The translations under genes were made by a program, and so were the position numbers. Positions 1 through 15,260 of a stretch of 64,000 nt of DNA are shown here, in pieces. The first letter of the stretch is position 1; the number at the start of each line of letters is the position of its first letter. Source of the DNA: Pogonophryne albipinna (lineage: Eukaryota; Chordata; Actinopteri; Perciformes; Artedidraconidae); NCBI GenBank assembly GCA_028583405.1, contig JAPTMU010000064.1, positions 718,501 to 782,500 of the forward strand, in the 5' to 3' direction. The notes below the pieces were generated by a model that saw only the letters and a list, made by a program, of their open reading frames with translations, did not search any database and was not told where the DNA came from.

Positions 1-518
1 AGCCGTTAACAGACAGAAAGAGCAGGGGAATAAAAGCAGGGAAAGGAGACCCTTGCACTAAAAGAGGGGCCCTTTGAACTTTTGCTACAAGCCCTTTCCC
101 CTAAACAAAAACACAAAATCTTCCCCTTATCTCCTTTCTCTCTCTCCTGGTCTTTTTTTCTCCCTCCTGCTCTCTTGTTTCTTTCCTCTGTAAAGTCAGT
201 GGTCCGACTCTCTCAAAGGAGCCCAGAGCCCCCAGCCTCTCCCATTGGTTCCTCCCTGCTCTCCCACACTGAGTGCCCATGGCTCCTGAAGTGATGCTCT
301 TTGTGTGGGGTTCAGGGGTCGTGCCTATTAGCGTGAAGAAAGCCCTGCTGGGTCTTATCCCGACCCGGAGGAGGACGCAGGGCTCTCACCCCAACGTCGG
401 CCCGGCCAACCCCCTCCCCCGGACGGGACACTTTCATCCTTTGTCAGGAGGTCAATGAGCGGACCCCCAGAGGGGAAGGAGGGCCCCCACCAATAATGAT
501 ATGCATGACAGTCATTGT

Positions 519-540
519 ATGACCCCCATGGGGGGGTCAT
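519..540. repeat. Short hairpin
   Basis: ATGACCCCC and GGGGGTCAT arms (9 bp each) close over a 4-bp centre. Confidence 0.85.
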
Positions 541-1289
541 GGTTGGTTGAGGCGAGTGGGACGAGGGAGGGGAGGACTGACTGCGTAACCAAGGATGGTT
601 ATCTTATCCAGAAGTAACTGAGTTACAGAATGATGAGGGTGAGAGAGCGGCAGTGGGTCACGATCCACGGTCATATCTGACGAGAAGAATGAGGGACAAT
701 ATGAAGCTGTAACAGCAGCAACATTTCAGATGGGTTTGTGCTCCAAACACTTCGGTCAAAAATGAAATATGACTGTTCTGTATGTTTATTTATTTATTTC
801 AAAAGGCATATCTCATCCCCCCCCCCCCACCCCACCCACACTCACACTCATCTTAACCCCTAACCTCCACCCTATAGCCTTCGCTTGAGAGATGGATTTG
901 ATCTGCTCCGCTTCACTCCCTTCAAAATATGTCAGCTATTCGCCTTGATATGCAAATGAGAACGTTACATAACAATCTCATCAATAGGAGAAAACGCCCA
1001 CACCCAGATAGAATGAATATCAAGTGAAGACTACCCTCAAAATACTCCATCTGAAAGTGAATGCAGTCCAAATGAAGATCCAAATCTGATTTTAAATGAC
1101 CATTCAAATCAGACGTTAAATCAATGAATTCCTAAATAACAGTTTTCTCAATCAGATGGTTTTCATGAGCGATCGGTTGATACATGGACACTCGGTTTAT
1201 TGTCAAAGTTTGAACAGTGTGGTTATTTTACACAACGCAGAATTTGACAGTTCTCTGATCAATTGTTAAAGCAGGCCGCGATCTGTTTA

Positions 1290-1690
1290 AAAAGGGTGAT
1301 GTCATATGTGTGCACCAATCAGAATGAACAACATATTAGAATCAAAATCTAACTAGTTGCTAGGGAGACCACCACTGTCACGTTTTTTTTTTTGCCAACC
1401 TTACAAACACTGATTGTTTCTTATTTAAGTCAAGAATAATGTTACAGAGAAATATAATAGATTGGAAAATTTCAATTAAAAGGTACTTTAAAAATATATT
1501 TTCTCATGAGATTTTTGTGTATTAGTGTTAAACCTGTTCCCTTCTCACAAGTTTAAAGTAGACAGGAAACTAAATAAAAAAAGATTATGTCAAATATTTC
1601 TGTGCACCAATCAAAATTCAGAGTTACAATCTGATGCCAGGGGATGTTGTTTTTTATGTTGTCATGGAGACCACTGTTAATCAGCAGATT
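1290..1690 (+). repeat. Two diverged copies of a ~110-bp sequence
   Basis: TGATGTCATATGTGTGCACC (from ~1297) followed by GTTGCTAGGGAGACCAC is echoed by TATGTCAAATATTTCTGTGC (from ~1586) and GTTGTCATGGAGACCAC. Spacing is ~290 bp. Probably decayed dispersed repeats. Confidence 0.35.
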
Positions 1691-3070
1691 CTTTTTAATG
1701 GTGTTAAACAACTTCCTTTTTAACCAACTGCAACCTTTCAACAGCAGAAAACAGATACACGCTATAAAGAGTGAGTGTGTGGGAGGGGTCGAAACAGTGC
1801 AATATATACTGTGGGGAACATGATACACATACAACACCGACATCAATATGTCTGGCAGCGGCTGTGCAGAGGAAAGTGAGCATTCAGTGGTCAGGTTTAC
1901 CACCATGAGAAAGATATAATGAATAGAATAAGATGCAGGAAATCAATTCCGAGCACTGAATCCCGAGGCTGAAATATCCACAAAGGCTGAAGTGCACAGG
2001 GTTCCTTATTGATTCAGGAATATGTCATCACATCATGTTCAGAAGCTATTTAGCAGCTATGAAGACCCAGACGGTCCTAATCTATTATTAATGTCCCGAG
2101 CAGTCCTTTATGGTCGGTTCATTAAACATGAAAAATCCAGCATGGAGAAGGTGCACCTCTGTGAATTGCACAGTGCGCTTTATCTCCCAATAATGAGTCA
2201 GTGTTCATTCAGAAAATAAAATAAAAACAGCATAATTAACATAGAGAGAGAGAGAGGGGTTTGCTCGAGAAGAAATGCAGAGGACTTAATTAAAAACCCT
2301 CACGTTGGTATTGAATGGTCATAATAGTGTCAGGACAACACAATGGTGTCAGACAAGACTGGAAGTAGCAGTGAAGGGTAGAATTTGAGGCGATAGAACA
2401 AAAGCACAAACGATTGTAATTTCAATTAAATGTGTGACATAATTAGCTTTGTCTAGACCAAATTCAATAAATAACTGATTTAAATGTAATCAAGCAATTA
2501 GAGTTAAATAATAAAATACATTATAAAAAAACAGTTTAAATATGTTTTATAGAACTCCCCTTTGGTTTCTAGGATCAGCTCTCTCTCTTTGACTAAGGCA
2601 CATGCATCTGGATTCAGTTTAGATATAGATTTTAGCTTTTTCACTTAGTCTTTCTTCAATATATAAATGCAGGAAAACAGCACTCTGAATGCATCTGTGA
2701 TTCAAAACATATTCGTTCTCATGTATTTGTCGTGGTATTTCATCAAAATCCAACGATGGCCTTGACAGACTAACATGCACATTGGGGAATAATTTCCCAG
2801 GCTGTATAAGTACACACTCATTCAGGATTCAACATGTTCTCATTGTAAACGATGAGTTAAACCGCAAAACCCTTAGGTGGCTGAACACTCTAATTGTCAA
2901 CCATAAAAAATAAATCATTCAAAGTCAATAAGTAAAGTAATGAAAAAGGTAAATGACAAAACCAAGTGGTATGTGTTTTGTACATGCAATGCACTATGCA
3001 TCTATATTGTAGTATTGGACCAAGACCTGTTTGTTTAATCAGAGTATACTGGCCAATCCTATCAAAGGCG

Positions 3071-4044
<974 letters not shown>

Positions 4045-4575
4045 TACGTTTTGCTTTTCCACTGCATGGTTCACATTCAATCAACTCAATTTGGTACCAA
4101 TATTACATTTTCCATTGCGGATGGTAGCCCCTCGGTTTCGGCCTGATTTTTTTTTGCTGTATGCTGAAGCAAACAGCTGGAAACTACTGTGACATCATCT
4201 TCAATGGGATACCAAACAGAGTAAAGTCTGCACTGGTCAATTGTACAGCGTAGTTTTGTGGGCTGCCATTTTTTGTAAAATGGTCGCTTTTGCAAGTAGC
4301 TTGGGTATAGAAAGCGGTGGGTTTTTGCCAGATGTCCTTTGACATGCTAGTGACAATTCTCTCTTATCAATCAGTGGTCTGTAGTGTTTGAACTACACCT
4401 TCTGGTACGTGCTATGCGCCCTTGGAACATTGATTGAAGTACGAGGAAAGTACTTGCTAACGAAAAGAGTGAGTAGAGTCATGACGTACTAACAGTGGGA
4501 ATTAAGCATTAAGTAAAGCTTTGATTGAGAATTGTTTTCAAAGCACAGAACATGGCTTTTAAAAATACATAATAT
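4045..4575 (+). repeat. Probable old dispersed repeat
   Basis: Blocks such as TTTTCCACTGCATGGTTC, CAATTTGGTACCAATATTAC, GTAGCCCCTCGGTTTCGGCC, TTTTGCCAGATGTCC and TCAGTGGTCTGTAGTGTTTG occur in an order I associate with a multi-copy fish non-autonomous element. No clear terminal repeats survive here, so the limits are approximate and the call rests on resemblance. Confidence 0.42.
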
Positions 4576-5737
4576 TGCGACAAACAAGCCAGCTCTCCTC
4601 TTCTACTTGTCTTTGCTCTCTCGTCTCTCTCGTTTTCGCACTTTACAGAAGTCTAAACGTTCCCCAGAGGCATGCAGGGACCCTTACATCGACCTTTAGT
4701 CCCGATGTTAAAAGCCTGTCTGTCCACATACACGTAAGCATGTGCACAACACACACACAAGCACACACACCAATGCCATTGTGCTGTGGAAAGGGAGCCC
4801 ATTGACAGTTCCATTATAAATCCCACACTGACCAATTATCTGTTTCAGGGTGATTGTCTGGCCTCCTCTTCCCCCAGACCGCCTTTGATCCCCCTCATGC
4901 CTCCTTGTGTCACTCTTGATCTGCTCTCAGGTATAACATTTCCACCTGGGAGCCTGAACGCCTCTTTTTAAAAAGTTCCACTTGAATCATTTTTGCTGCC
5001 TTTAAAGACGAGAGTGGCGGAAAAAAGCACTTCCTCTTCTCTTTAGCTCATGATGAATCACAGATCATTTCTCCTCTCATGATATCCTCTCATTCTCTGT
5101 ATCTCCCCAACCCGCTGCCTATCACACTGGAAATGTGGGGGTATCTGAATAACGCTGATTGCGAGTGGCAGGTGGCAATTATAAAGGGGGTGAGGTAAAG
5201 GAATAAAGTAAATGTAAGGGGAAAGGGCAGTAAGTAAAAGGAAACTACCCCCAAAGATTAAAAAAAAAAAGTGATAGAGGTAGAGAAAAGGAGCAGAGAT
5301 GAAAAGAAAGATAATAGAGTGAGAGGGAGCATGACAGAGGTCTCTGCTGGTGGTTTGTTTGATCAGGGAAGAGCAGTAGTTATCTGGGTGAGCCCCATCC
5401 CTCCGTTCAGAACAGTCATCAGCGCTGATTCCTCCAAATGGATACCAGAACACCTCAGTAGCTCCAGTACAGTAACCGCCTTATATCCCTCGACAGAGCC
5501 CTAATACAAACCAGACCCACATAATCACTCACACACTGCAGCTCACTGCACATACAATCAATCTGTCGGCTCGCTCGTAATTTCTCAAACTATTGTGATT
5601 AGCCCATCATAAAAGCAACTGAATGGGACCAATTGCCAGACATTACTAAGCAACTTATACAGTAATGTGAGTGTGTGTCTGTACTATAGCATCAAAGGAG
5701 GGCGGCACAGACACCAAAGCATCGTAGGGGCACTTTT
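4576..5737. other. Non-coding sequence
   Basis: Unique sequence. The only feature is a 40-bp partial echo: 5693-5732 resembles 5812-5852 inside duplicated copy 1, hinting at an older local duplication. Confidence 0.5.
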
Positions 5738-5979
5738 CATTCTCTATGCATCATGTAGCTGTGTGTGTATCCATGAAACTATGAGTAAGTGTGTGTGTGT
5801 GTGTTGATCATCAAAGGGCAGTGGTGAAGACACCAGAGCAGCGGGGGGTCGGAGCATCCCCACAGCGGTGCAGCGACACACACCCCGCACACAAAAACAA
5901 CACAAAAAAGCCCTCATCCAAGACAGAGAGGGAGTGTCATGCCTCTTCCTTCTGCCCGTAACCGGGGCAACACTGGCAC
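5738..5979 (+). repeat. Duplicated segment, copy 1 (short TG tract)
   Basis: CATTCTCTATGCATCATGTAG through GGGGCAACACTGGCAC recurs at 12129-12483 in the same orientation with few substitutions. This copy has only ~10 TG units and carries an extra ~9 bp (GAGTGTCAT region) lacking in copy 2. No ORF is conserved in both copies. Confidence 0.88.
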
Positions 5980-8900
5980 AGAGCGGGTGCCCCCGGTCCC
6001 ACCCCGCGCCCGCCTCGCCCGCCCCCCCACCCGCAGGATCCTTTAGACTGCGTCCAGCGGCACGTCAAGTTCATCCCCCCCACACGCTGCGTCCCAGCGG
6101 GCTCTTGACTCGGACTGGCGCGCCCCGGAGGCTGGGGGGGGGGGGATGTTTGCGCCGCAGATCCACCCCGAAGTGGGGTTCTTCTGTGTGGGGTACATCT
6201 CAATCAGCAGGGGCACGGTCCACATAGAGGCCCCCTCTTTCCATTCCTGCGCCACCTCACTACCACCTCTAACTGGCATGGAAGCCCTCATACCCTCCTA
6301 CTGGCTGGTGTGTATGAAGCGGGGGTGCCTCGAAACCCCTCGAAAGCCCCCAAACCCTCCAACCCCCAAGATGTCTTTTCATTTTCAGGGTTGCTCCCAC
6401 TGTCCTCCAGTGAATGCAGTGAATCGCACTCGGAGTTTTTCCTCTGAAGCTGAGGAGAGAGGAAACAATGCCAGGCTGAATAAACACTTTGATAACTAGA
6501 CAGAGGGTGAGGAGGACAGACGGCAGAGCTTAACAGGGACACTGATGGCTTTATACAACCCACTGGAAGAAAGTGTTCCTTCACTCGCACATTTCCCTCG
6601 ATGTCTCTCACCCCTCCTGGCTGCCTCTCCCCTGCTGTCGAGGAACGAAAACAGCACGAGTAAAACCCAGAGAGAAACTTGCTTACGGCACAGGAGATTG
6701 GGATATTTGGGAGAGAGGAGGATGAGACGAGACAAGGCGGGACATTAACACAGCGGGGGGTGAGAAGGAGAGTTAAGAGGGTGATGCTCAGCACTGCCCA
6801 TCTCCCCTCATTACTATTTCATTCCTGCCCCTGTCTGAACCTCTTACCCTCACATTCATTTTTGTTTTCTTCACTGCACCCATTTTTTAACATATCTGCT
6901 CAGTGATCAGTCAAGACACAAAATGAAATAAATGAAGCAGCAGCTCTGGGGTCAATTCTAAAAACGTGTTTGACGCTGACTAAAAACACACATTTATAGA
7001 ATACTGTACTGAAAGCTGGACCTTTTTAACAACTGTTTTACACCTGCGTAGTTCTTGTGCTCAAACAATATAATATTAAGTCAGTAGAGAAGATTGTCTT
7101 TGTACAAAACATGTAACAAAACGGTGATATACAATTCAAAGTGAAAGTCATTTTTAAGCTGAAATGCCTTCAACTCTCAAGAGTAAGCATTTCCAATGGT
7201 AGCAATTGCTGATTGTTTATCATTTTGGAAAATCATATGGACTGTCAGTCGGCGAATCACCACGTACTTATTACATACATATTTTATGGATATGTATTCA
7301 CTATATTTCTGACACTTATAGCCAAAAGGATTTGATAAAGTATCTAATATGCAAATTTTGAAAAATATTTTAAAAATCCTTAGTTGCAGACTAAATGAAT
7401 AAGAAATGAGCTACCTTAAGTGGCATGTTAATGGACAGAAAAGCAAACATAAGGACACAGGTTGTGATTTTAAAGCAAGAATTGGGGTTCAAGAGTGTAC
7501 TTGCATTAGTAGACAGTCAGCATCCTCCTAAATTCCCCCCAGACATTACCTCGCTCCCCCCACAAACCCCAAAAAAATAGCCCCCATCACACACACACAC
7601 AGATGTCTATACCCCTCCATCCATCCCCTGCCTCCCCAGGGGTGTTTCAGCCTGACCCACTTTCCCCTCCTCAGCCCAAACAACTCAAGAGCAAAAAAAA
7701 AGCTGATGTCTGATTTCCAGTCTAGAAGCTCAGAAGTTGTGTCAGCAAGAACAAGCTGCCAAGCCCAAGTCTCTGCTTAAAAACTGTATATTTTATGCAT
7801 TTCAAATCTGTCAAATATGCAAACGGGTAGTGAATTAAAAACAAGTGAACATTTTCCATTAGTTAAGATATAACATGTGACATTAAAAACTGGCACTTCT
7901 ATGCATTTTCTGTCCATGTATTAACAATATGGTCTTTTCAGTGGACTGCTCTGTGAATAATTATATTTTCCTCTCCTCTTTGCGTGTATAAAGCGCTGCT
8001 TGTGAGCCCGGTGCTGTCCTCTGGTCACCCTTGGGTGAGGAGTGTCATTGCCGGCGTTGTCACAGCTGAAGCGCTCGGCAGCACCACAGACTGAGCGCCG
8101 CCTGGTCGTAGCAGACATGTCAGCAGATTTCCAGGGCCTAAGTACCGCTGTGTGTGTTTGTGTTTGCCCTCGTCAGCCTCTGTGCTTTCTCTCCCCGCGA
8201 TGCATGGAAAATGAAAAGCGCTGCGTCGGGACATTCTGTCGTCCAGAGGCTCCCCGTGTCGTTTGGTGTGTGACCGGTTTAACATGCATCACCAGCGCCG
8301 CACTCCATCACTGCCTCTGCTCCGAGGTCATTAAAGGGCATAAATACATACTTTTTTATTTATCTGCCGCTCCTCATCTCTTATCCATAAGCTTTTGTTT
8401 ATCCTCACTCGGATGCCTGAACAATCCAATGTGTCCTTGAGCACAGACACTGAATGTTTAAAATATTGATGACATAGCAGAAGCAACACTATGAGCAGCA
8501 GCGGTCAAAGTAAGAGTATCAGTGATGTGTGAGTAGTAGTAGTAGTATAGCAGCAGTAGTAGTGATTGAAGGAGTGATACGAGCGGCTGAGTAGTAGTAA
8601 GTGTAAACAATATATATTTCACAACATGGTGCCCTCATATCTAAAAATACAAATGAGGCAAAGCCATGAGACAGCAGAATGTGTAAGTACATGCTTTTCT
8701 ATATCAGGAAGTAATGCATATGGCTCTTACAACATTGTCACATTCCTGTCATGTGCAGATACTCAAGACATGTTTCAATCGGGTGTCAAAGAGTACTGTT
8801 GCTATGGTTACTCACCATGTTATCTACTACATTTCCTTTTTTTTATTTTTAACAGAAATCCCAGACAACACATTTTTACACGACATTTCTAAATGTTTTT

Positions 8901-9090
8901 GTTTTCAAATCCTCTTATCTGACAGACGAGGGCTGTTACAATGCTGACACAATCAGACAGGAAGAACTCCACAAACCTCATGCAACTGTTGTTATATAAT
9001 CTGCCAATCCCTAACTAATGAACCAATTTCACACAGAGACAAAATTCCCCAGTCCCTATCTTTGAACAGCCCCTTGGGCAATCAGTGATT
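5980..9090. other. Non-coding sequence with a GC-rich patch
   Basis: 5990-6180 is C/G-rich with several CpGs and gives proline-rich ORFs in both strands, none convincing. 8000-8320 is moderately CpG-rich. 6900-7500 is AT-rich with an octamer at 7349. Confidence 0.5.
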
Positions 9091-9278
<188 letters not shown>

Positions 9279-10274
9279 ATGCGGTGTGTGTGTGTGTGAC
9301 GCTGCAGTCTGTTCAGTGGCAGGACTGGGCCTCGCAGGAGGAACGAGGCTTGGCGTTCGCAGCAGCGCTTCACGGCCAAACACAGAGAATGTTCTGCCAG
9401 CTCCGTCTAATATCTTTTCAAACACTTTGCATTCCTTCTTAACTTGCACAACAACTTCTGCTCAAACCGCTCCGTCTCTCCGCCTCTTACCCGTGCTGCT
9501 CTGCAAGTTGCTCCCAAGCGCTCTATTGTTCCTTTAGCTTTTTCTACCTAAGCATAAACATATTTTACAGTGCACCTTTTTGCCGCCTTAGCATCCTCGG
9601 GGTAGAGCAGCCTGATGAGGTAACGTTTCAGGGTGTGAATGAAGATATGGCGGTTTCAAAATGTAATTGTGAATAATCATCTGTTGGTGTCTCAATAGAT
9701 GTTTTAGATGCATGGAGATTCATAACATTTTGGTTTATTATTTATACCAATTGCTAGTGTCAGGTGAATGAAGAGTAGATGCAAAACAGACATAATTCCT
9801 CAATGTCAATCCCACTTGCTGGTAAAGTTCAAGATGTACTTTACGGTGTAGTTAAATGTTTTTTTCTTCAGGAAGAGGATGTGACATTTTCTACAGTTTG
9901 AAGCAACACGTGAGAACATTACAGGAAGTTCAAGCTAGGTTTCCCCCGGGGGCTTCCAACCGTTAATCAATCAACCCTCCCCACCTTAGAAAAACAGCTT
10001 TGGGCTCTGATCTGCCCACATCATCATTCTGTCACCCGCCCCGTTCAAGCGCAAACCCACCCAGGAATACATACATACCAACCGCACGTTTAGCAGTCGC
10101 TGCGTTCCCACAGGTTCACTCTCCATTTTTTCACTCTCTCAATTTTTTCTTTTTACTTCTAGTGTCTGTTGAACCCCGATCCTGGACAGCTGCGATCCTT
10201 ATCTGGCATGAGACTTCCGATCAGTCGAGTGTGACGGCTGGAAGTTGGAAGCTCCAGGTGTGACAATGTCTTGG

Positions 10275-10417
<143 letters not shown>

Positions 10418-10419
10418 CC

Positions 10420-12483
<2,064 letters not shown>

Positions 12484-13871
12484 CATACCTGCTCACACTT
12501 ACAACACAGTGCACCATTTGTCACATGTGTGTCAGTTTATGTGGAACATCACCTTTCAAGCCTTAAGAAGTATTCTCATGTTGCAACGACCTGGAGAGAG
12601 ACATATCTCTTGGCGTTGGTGAAAGTGTGTGTGTTAACAGAGAAGAAGAGGTAGAGAGTGTCCTGCCATGCCATAACAGTCACATTCCCACCGCAGCGCA
12701 GGTGAGGCAGTGTTTGGGAATGCAGCCCACGATGCAGGCCCATTCAGCTCCTGCAGACTGTGGCGGAATGGACGTGATTGATTTATCCTACAGCACTAAC
12801 AGAGCATCTTTGATTTACATGGCAGAGTTATAGCGCCGTGGCTGATGCCTGCGCCTGTGCCAGCGAACATCCGTCAGAGCAAGAGCCAAACTGCAGCCAA
12901 GCTCAAGGGTTTTACCAGCTTTTTAACAGCCTGGCCACCTCTCGTCCCAGCTATTATCACCAGATTCCTGAGGGCTTGTTTAAAGAACAGTTTTTCTTCC
13001 AGTTAGTTTGCTTGTTGTGCTGGGAACAATGAACTTGGTATTCGGGTCGGACATCTATACAAGTGTTGTAGTCAGTATAATACAGTAGCACATTCCCTAA
13101 TGTATGCATGGGGGTGTGTGGCAGCACACGCTAAGCTCTGCGTAAAAGGAGGTTAATGACATGGACACATAACTCACTGGCCGCTGGAGCGTAGCTCGCA
13201 GCTCTTCCGTGGTTAAAATCACACGGCGCCTATTTTTGGCGCCTGCCTGAGTGACAGCATGACCCCTAAACCCTGACCTTTACACAGGGTGACCCCCACA
13301 GCCCGATAATGGAGACAGGAAGGTATTAGGGGTGGGAAGGAGAGCGGAGGGGTGCAAGGGGTCAAGCCCAAAATGGTGCCTTGGTTGTTGGACAGCAGAG
13401 AAGAAGGTCGCTGTCTTCCCCCTCGGACAATAAGGCCTCAGTTATTGGTCTGTAATTTGGCCGATTGATTACCCCAATAATTGTTACCATAATGAGCTGG
13501 TGTGGAGAGCTGGCTGTTACTCAGCGTGTTTGCAACCGTTTTTTCATGTCTGAATGACTCCATGTGAATCATCATAAGTGTGTATATTGCAGCAGCAGTA
13601 CAGTGCTCTTGTGTTCATGTTTCCTGAGCATGTTTATAAAGGCATCTGTTACTAATATGCCATTTTTTTATAAAGAAAAGGTTGCCATGTTCTGCAGGCT
13701 AGCTATTTCCACACATCCATTCAATGCTCTTGATTATTGGTACATTACAGATTGTTTTCAAGTAATGTAACGCTTTTTTTTTCCTTATTACCACATAGAA
13801 TGCAATTGAATATCTTTTTAAGGGGAAAATAAAGTGAACAATGACAGGCCAGTGAAGACAAACACCTGGCT
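12484..13871. other. Non-coding sequence
   Basis: Unique DNA between duplicated copy 2 and the foldback element. It includes a hairpin GGCGCC..GGCGCC (13225-13242) and nothing else I can name. Confidence 0.55.
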
Positions 13872-13877
13872 GAGACA

Positions 13878-15254
13878 TATGGGCTCAGAACAGTCTCATA
13901 ATACACACATGCACACAGAAGGATTCACACTTGTATTTCCGGATCCGCACTTGTGTTTCTCAATGCACACACAAATGTGTTCCGTTTCATACACATGTAA
14001 ATAAAATCCAAATACAGAAAAAAGTTTTACATATGTATTTTTGATCCTCAAATATTTGTTTTCCGTTTAAAACCTCTGCACCTGCAAACACAAACCGCTT
14101 TCTGTGCACGGATCGCTGTGCATTCGTGTGTGGGTTTTTGAGACTCCCCTGACGGTCAGCCGATTCGTACTTGTAATTTTTTCTATCTATAGCCAATCAG
14201 ATGTCTCCTCCATTCTAAGCCAATCACATCGTATTTTCTTGCATTCATAACGTAGCGCTTCATGTACGCATTTTGCGCTGTCCGGTCAGCTCGCTAAACA
14301 GAGGGCGGAGCTTCAGGTGATCATGCACTGCAGAGCTGCGTGTCTCCGTCAGTCTCAGCAGCTGATCTGCTATACTTCACTCGCGTTTATGTCCATATCG
14401 ATCAGATCCAGCTCTCCTGATCGGCCTTTATAGAGAGCACCGATCAAACTATTAAGAGTGAATATCGGCCGATAATGACCGGCAGGGCTCCCCCCGTTGA
14501 CAGTTCACTGTCTAGCACTGGCTTCGTAGTGCACTGATCGATTAGGCTAAGCTAACCTGTAGCTGATCCCCCCGCACTCACAACAACTTCATACAGACAT
14601 AAATAAAGCAGCTGTATTCGCCATACAGGAAACACACATTTAAAACAGTTTTGCCTACCGTCTTTGTGTACACAAGCATTCATCAATGGTTCGGAAAGTG
14701 GCGCTGTACCTTAATAATATATAAGATTGTATTTGCGTGCATTTCCTGTTCGGAAAGTGGCAATGTACTGAGAGTGGAGGTGTCCTGACATTAGCGCCTG
14801 CAGGCAGGCTCCATGGACCTGTCAGCTCCGGACTGCGCAAAATGCGTACATGAAGCGCTACGTCATGAACGCAAGAAATCTACCCTCGTGGGGGCGCGCT
14901 CATGTGATTGGCTTAGAATTGAGGAGACATCTGATTGGCTATAGATAGAAAAAATTACAAGTATGAATCGGCTGACCGTCAGGGGAGTCTCAAAAAACCC
15001 ACACACGAATGCACCGCGATCCATGCACAGAAAGCGGTTTGTGTTTGCAGGTTCAGGGGATTTAAACGGAAAACAAATATGTGTGGATCAAAAATACATA
15101 TGTAAAACTTTTTTCTGTATTTGGATTTTATTTACATGTGTATGAAACGGAACACATTTGTGTGTGCATTGAAAAACACAAGTGTGGATCCGGAAATACA
15201 AGTGTGAATCCTTCTGTGTGCATGTGTGTATTATGAGACTGTTCTGAGCCCATA
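13878..15254. mobile_element. Foldback DNA element with ~400-bp inverted repeats (1377 bp, non-autonomous)
   Basis: The left arm (13878-~14290) and right arm (~14830-15254) are reverse complements, starting TATGGGCTCAGAACAG at both ends. They have scattered mismatches and one ~18-bp length difference, the right arm carrying an extra GC-rich block at 14886-14903. A 6-bp direct repeat GAGACA flanks the element (13872-13877 and 15255-15260) and is the likely target duplication. The ~540-bp centre has no ORF. It contains a 13-bp direct repeat GTTCGGAAAGTGG (14689-14701, 14748-14760) and GATCGGCC-type palindromic bits. Short ORFs in the arms are mirror images and not genes. No transposase is present and the superfamily is not clear: a 6-bp duplication fits none of the commonest fish families well. 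Confidence 0.85.
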
Positions 15255-15260
15255 GAGACA

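Larger units (their letters stand above)
1..3070. other. Non-coding sequence
   Basis: Pyrimidine- and then AT-rich DNA with no supported gene. It holds the short hairpin at 519-540, a C run at 820-829 and the diverged pair at 1290-1690. ORFs up to 117 aa have no recognisable domain. Confidence 0.6.

Noticed and set aside
5937..6291. GC-rich ORFs on both strands at 5937-6291
   Set aside because: Proline/arginine/glycine-rich translations follow from base composition; no domain, no coherent splice structure, and two strands are equally open.
13987..15145. Two similar ~60-70-aa ORFs (13987-14196 minus, 14963-15145 plus)
   Set aside because: They are the two mirror-image arms of the foldback element, so their similarity reflects the inverted repeat and not a gene family.
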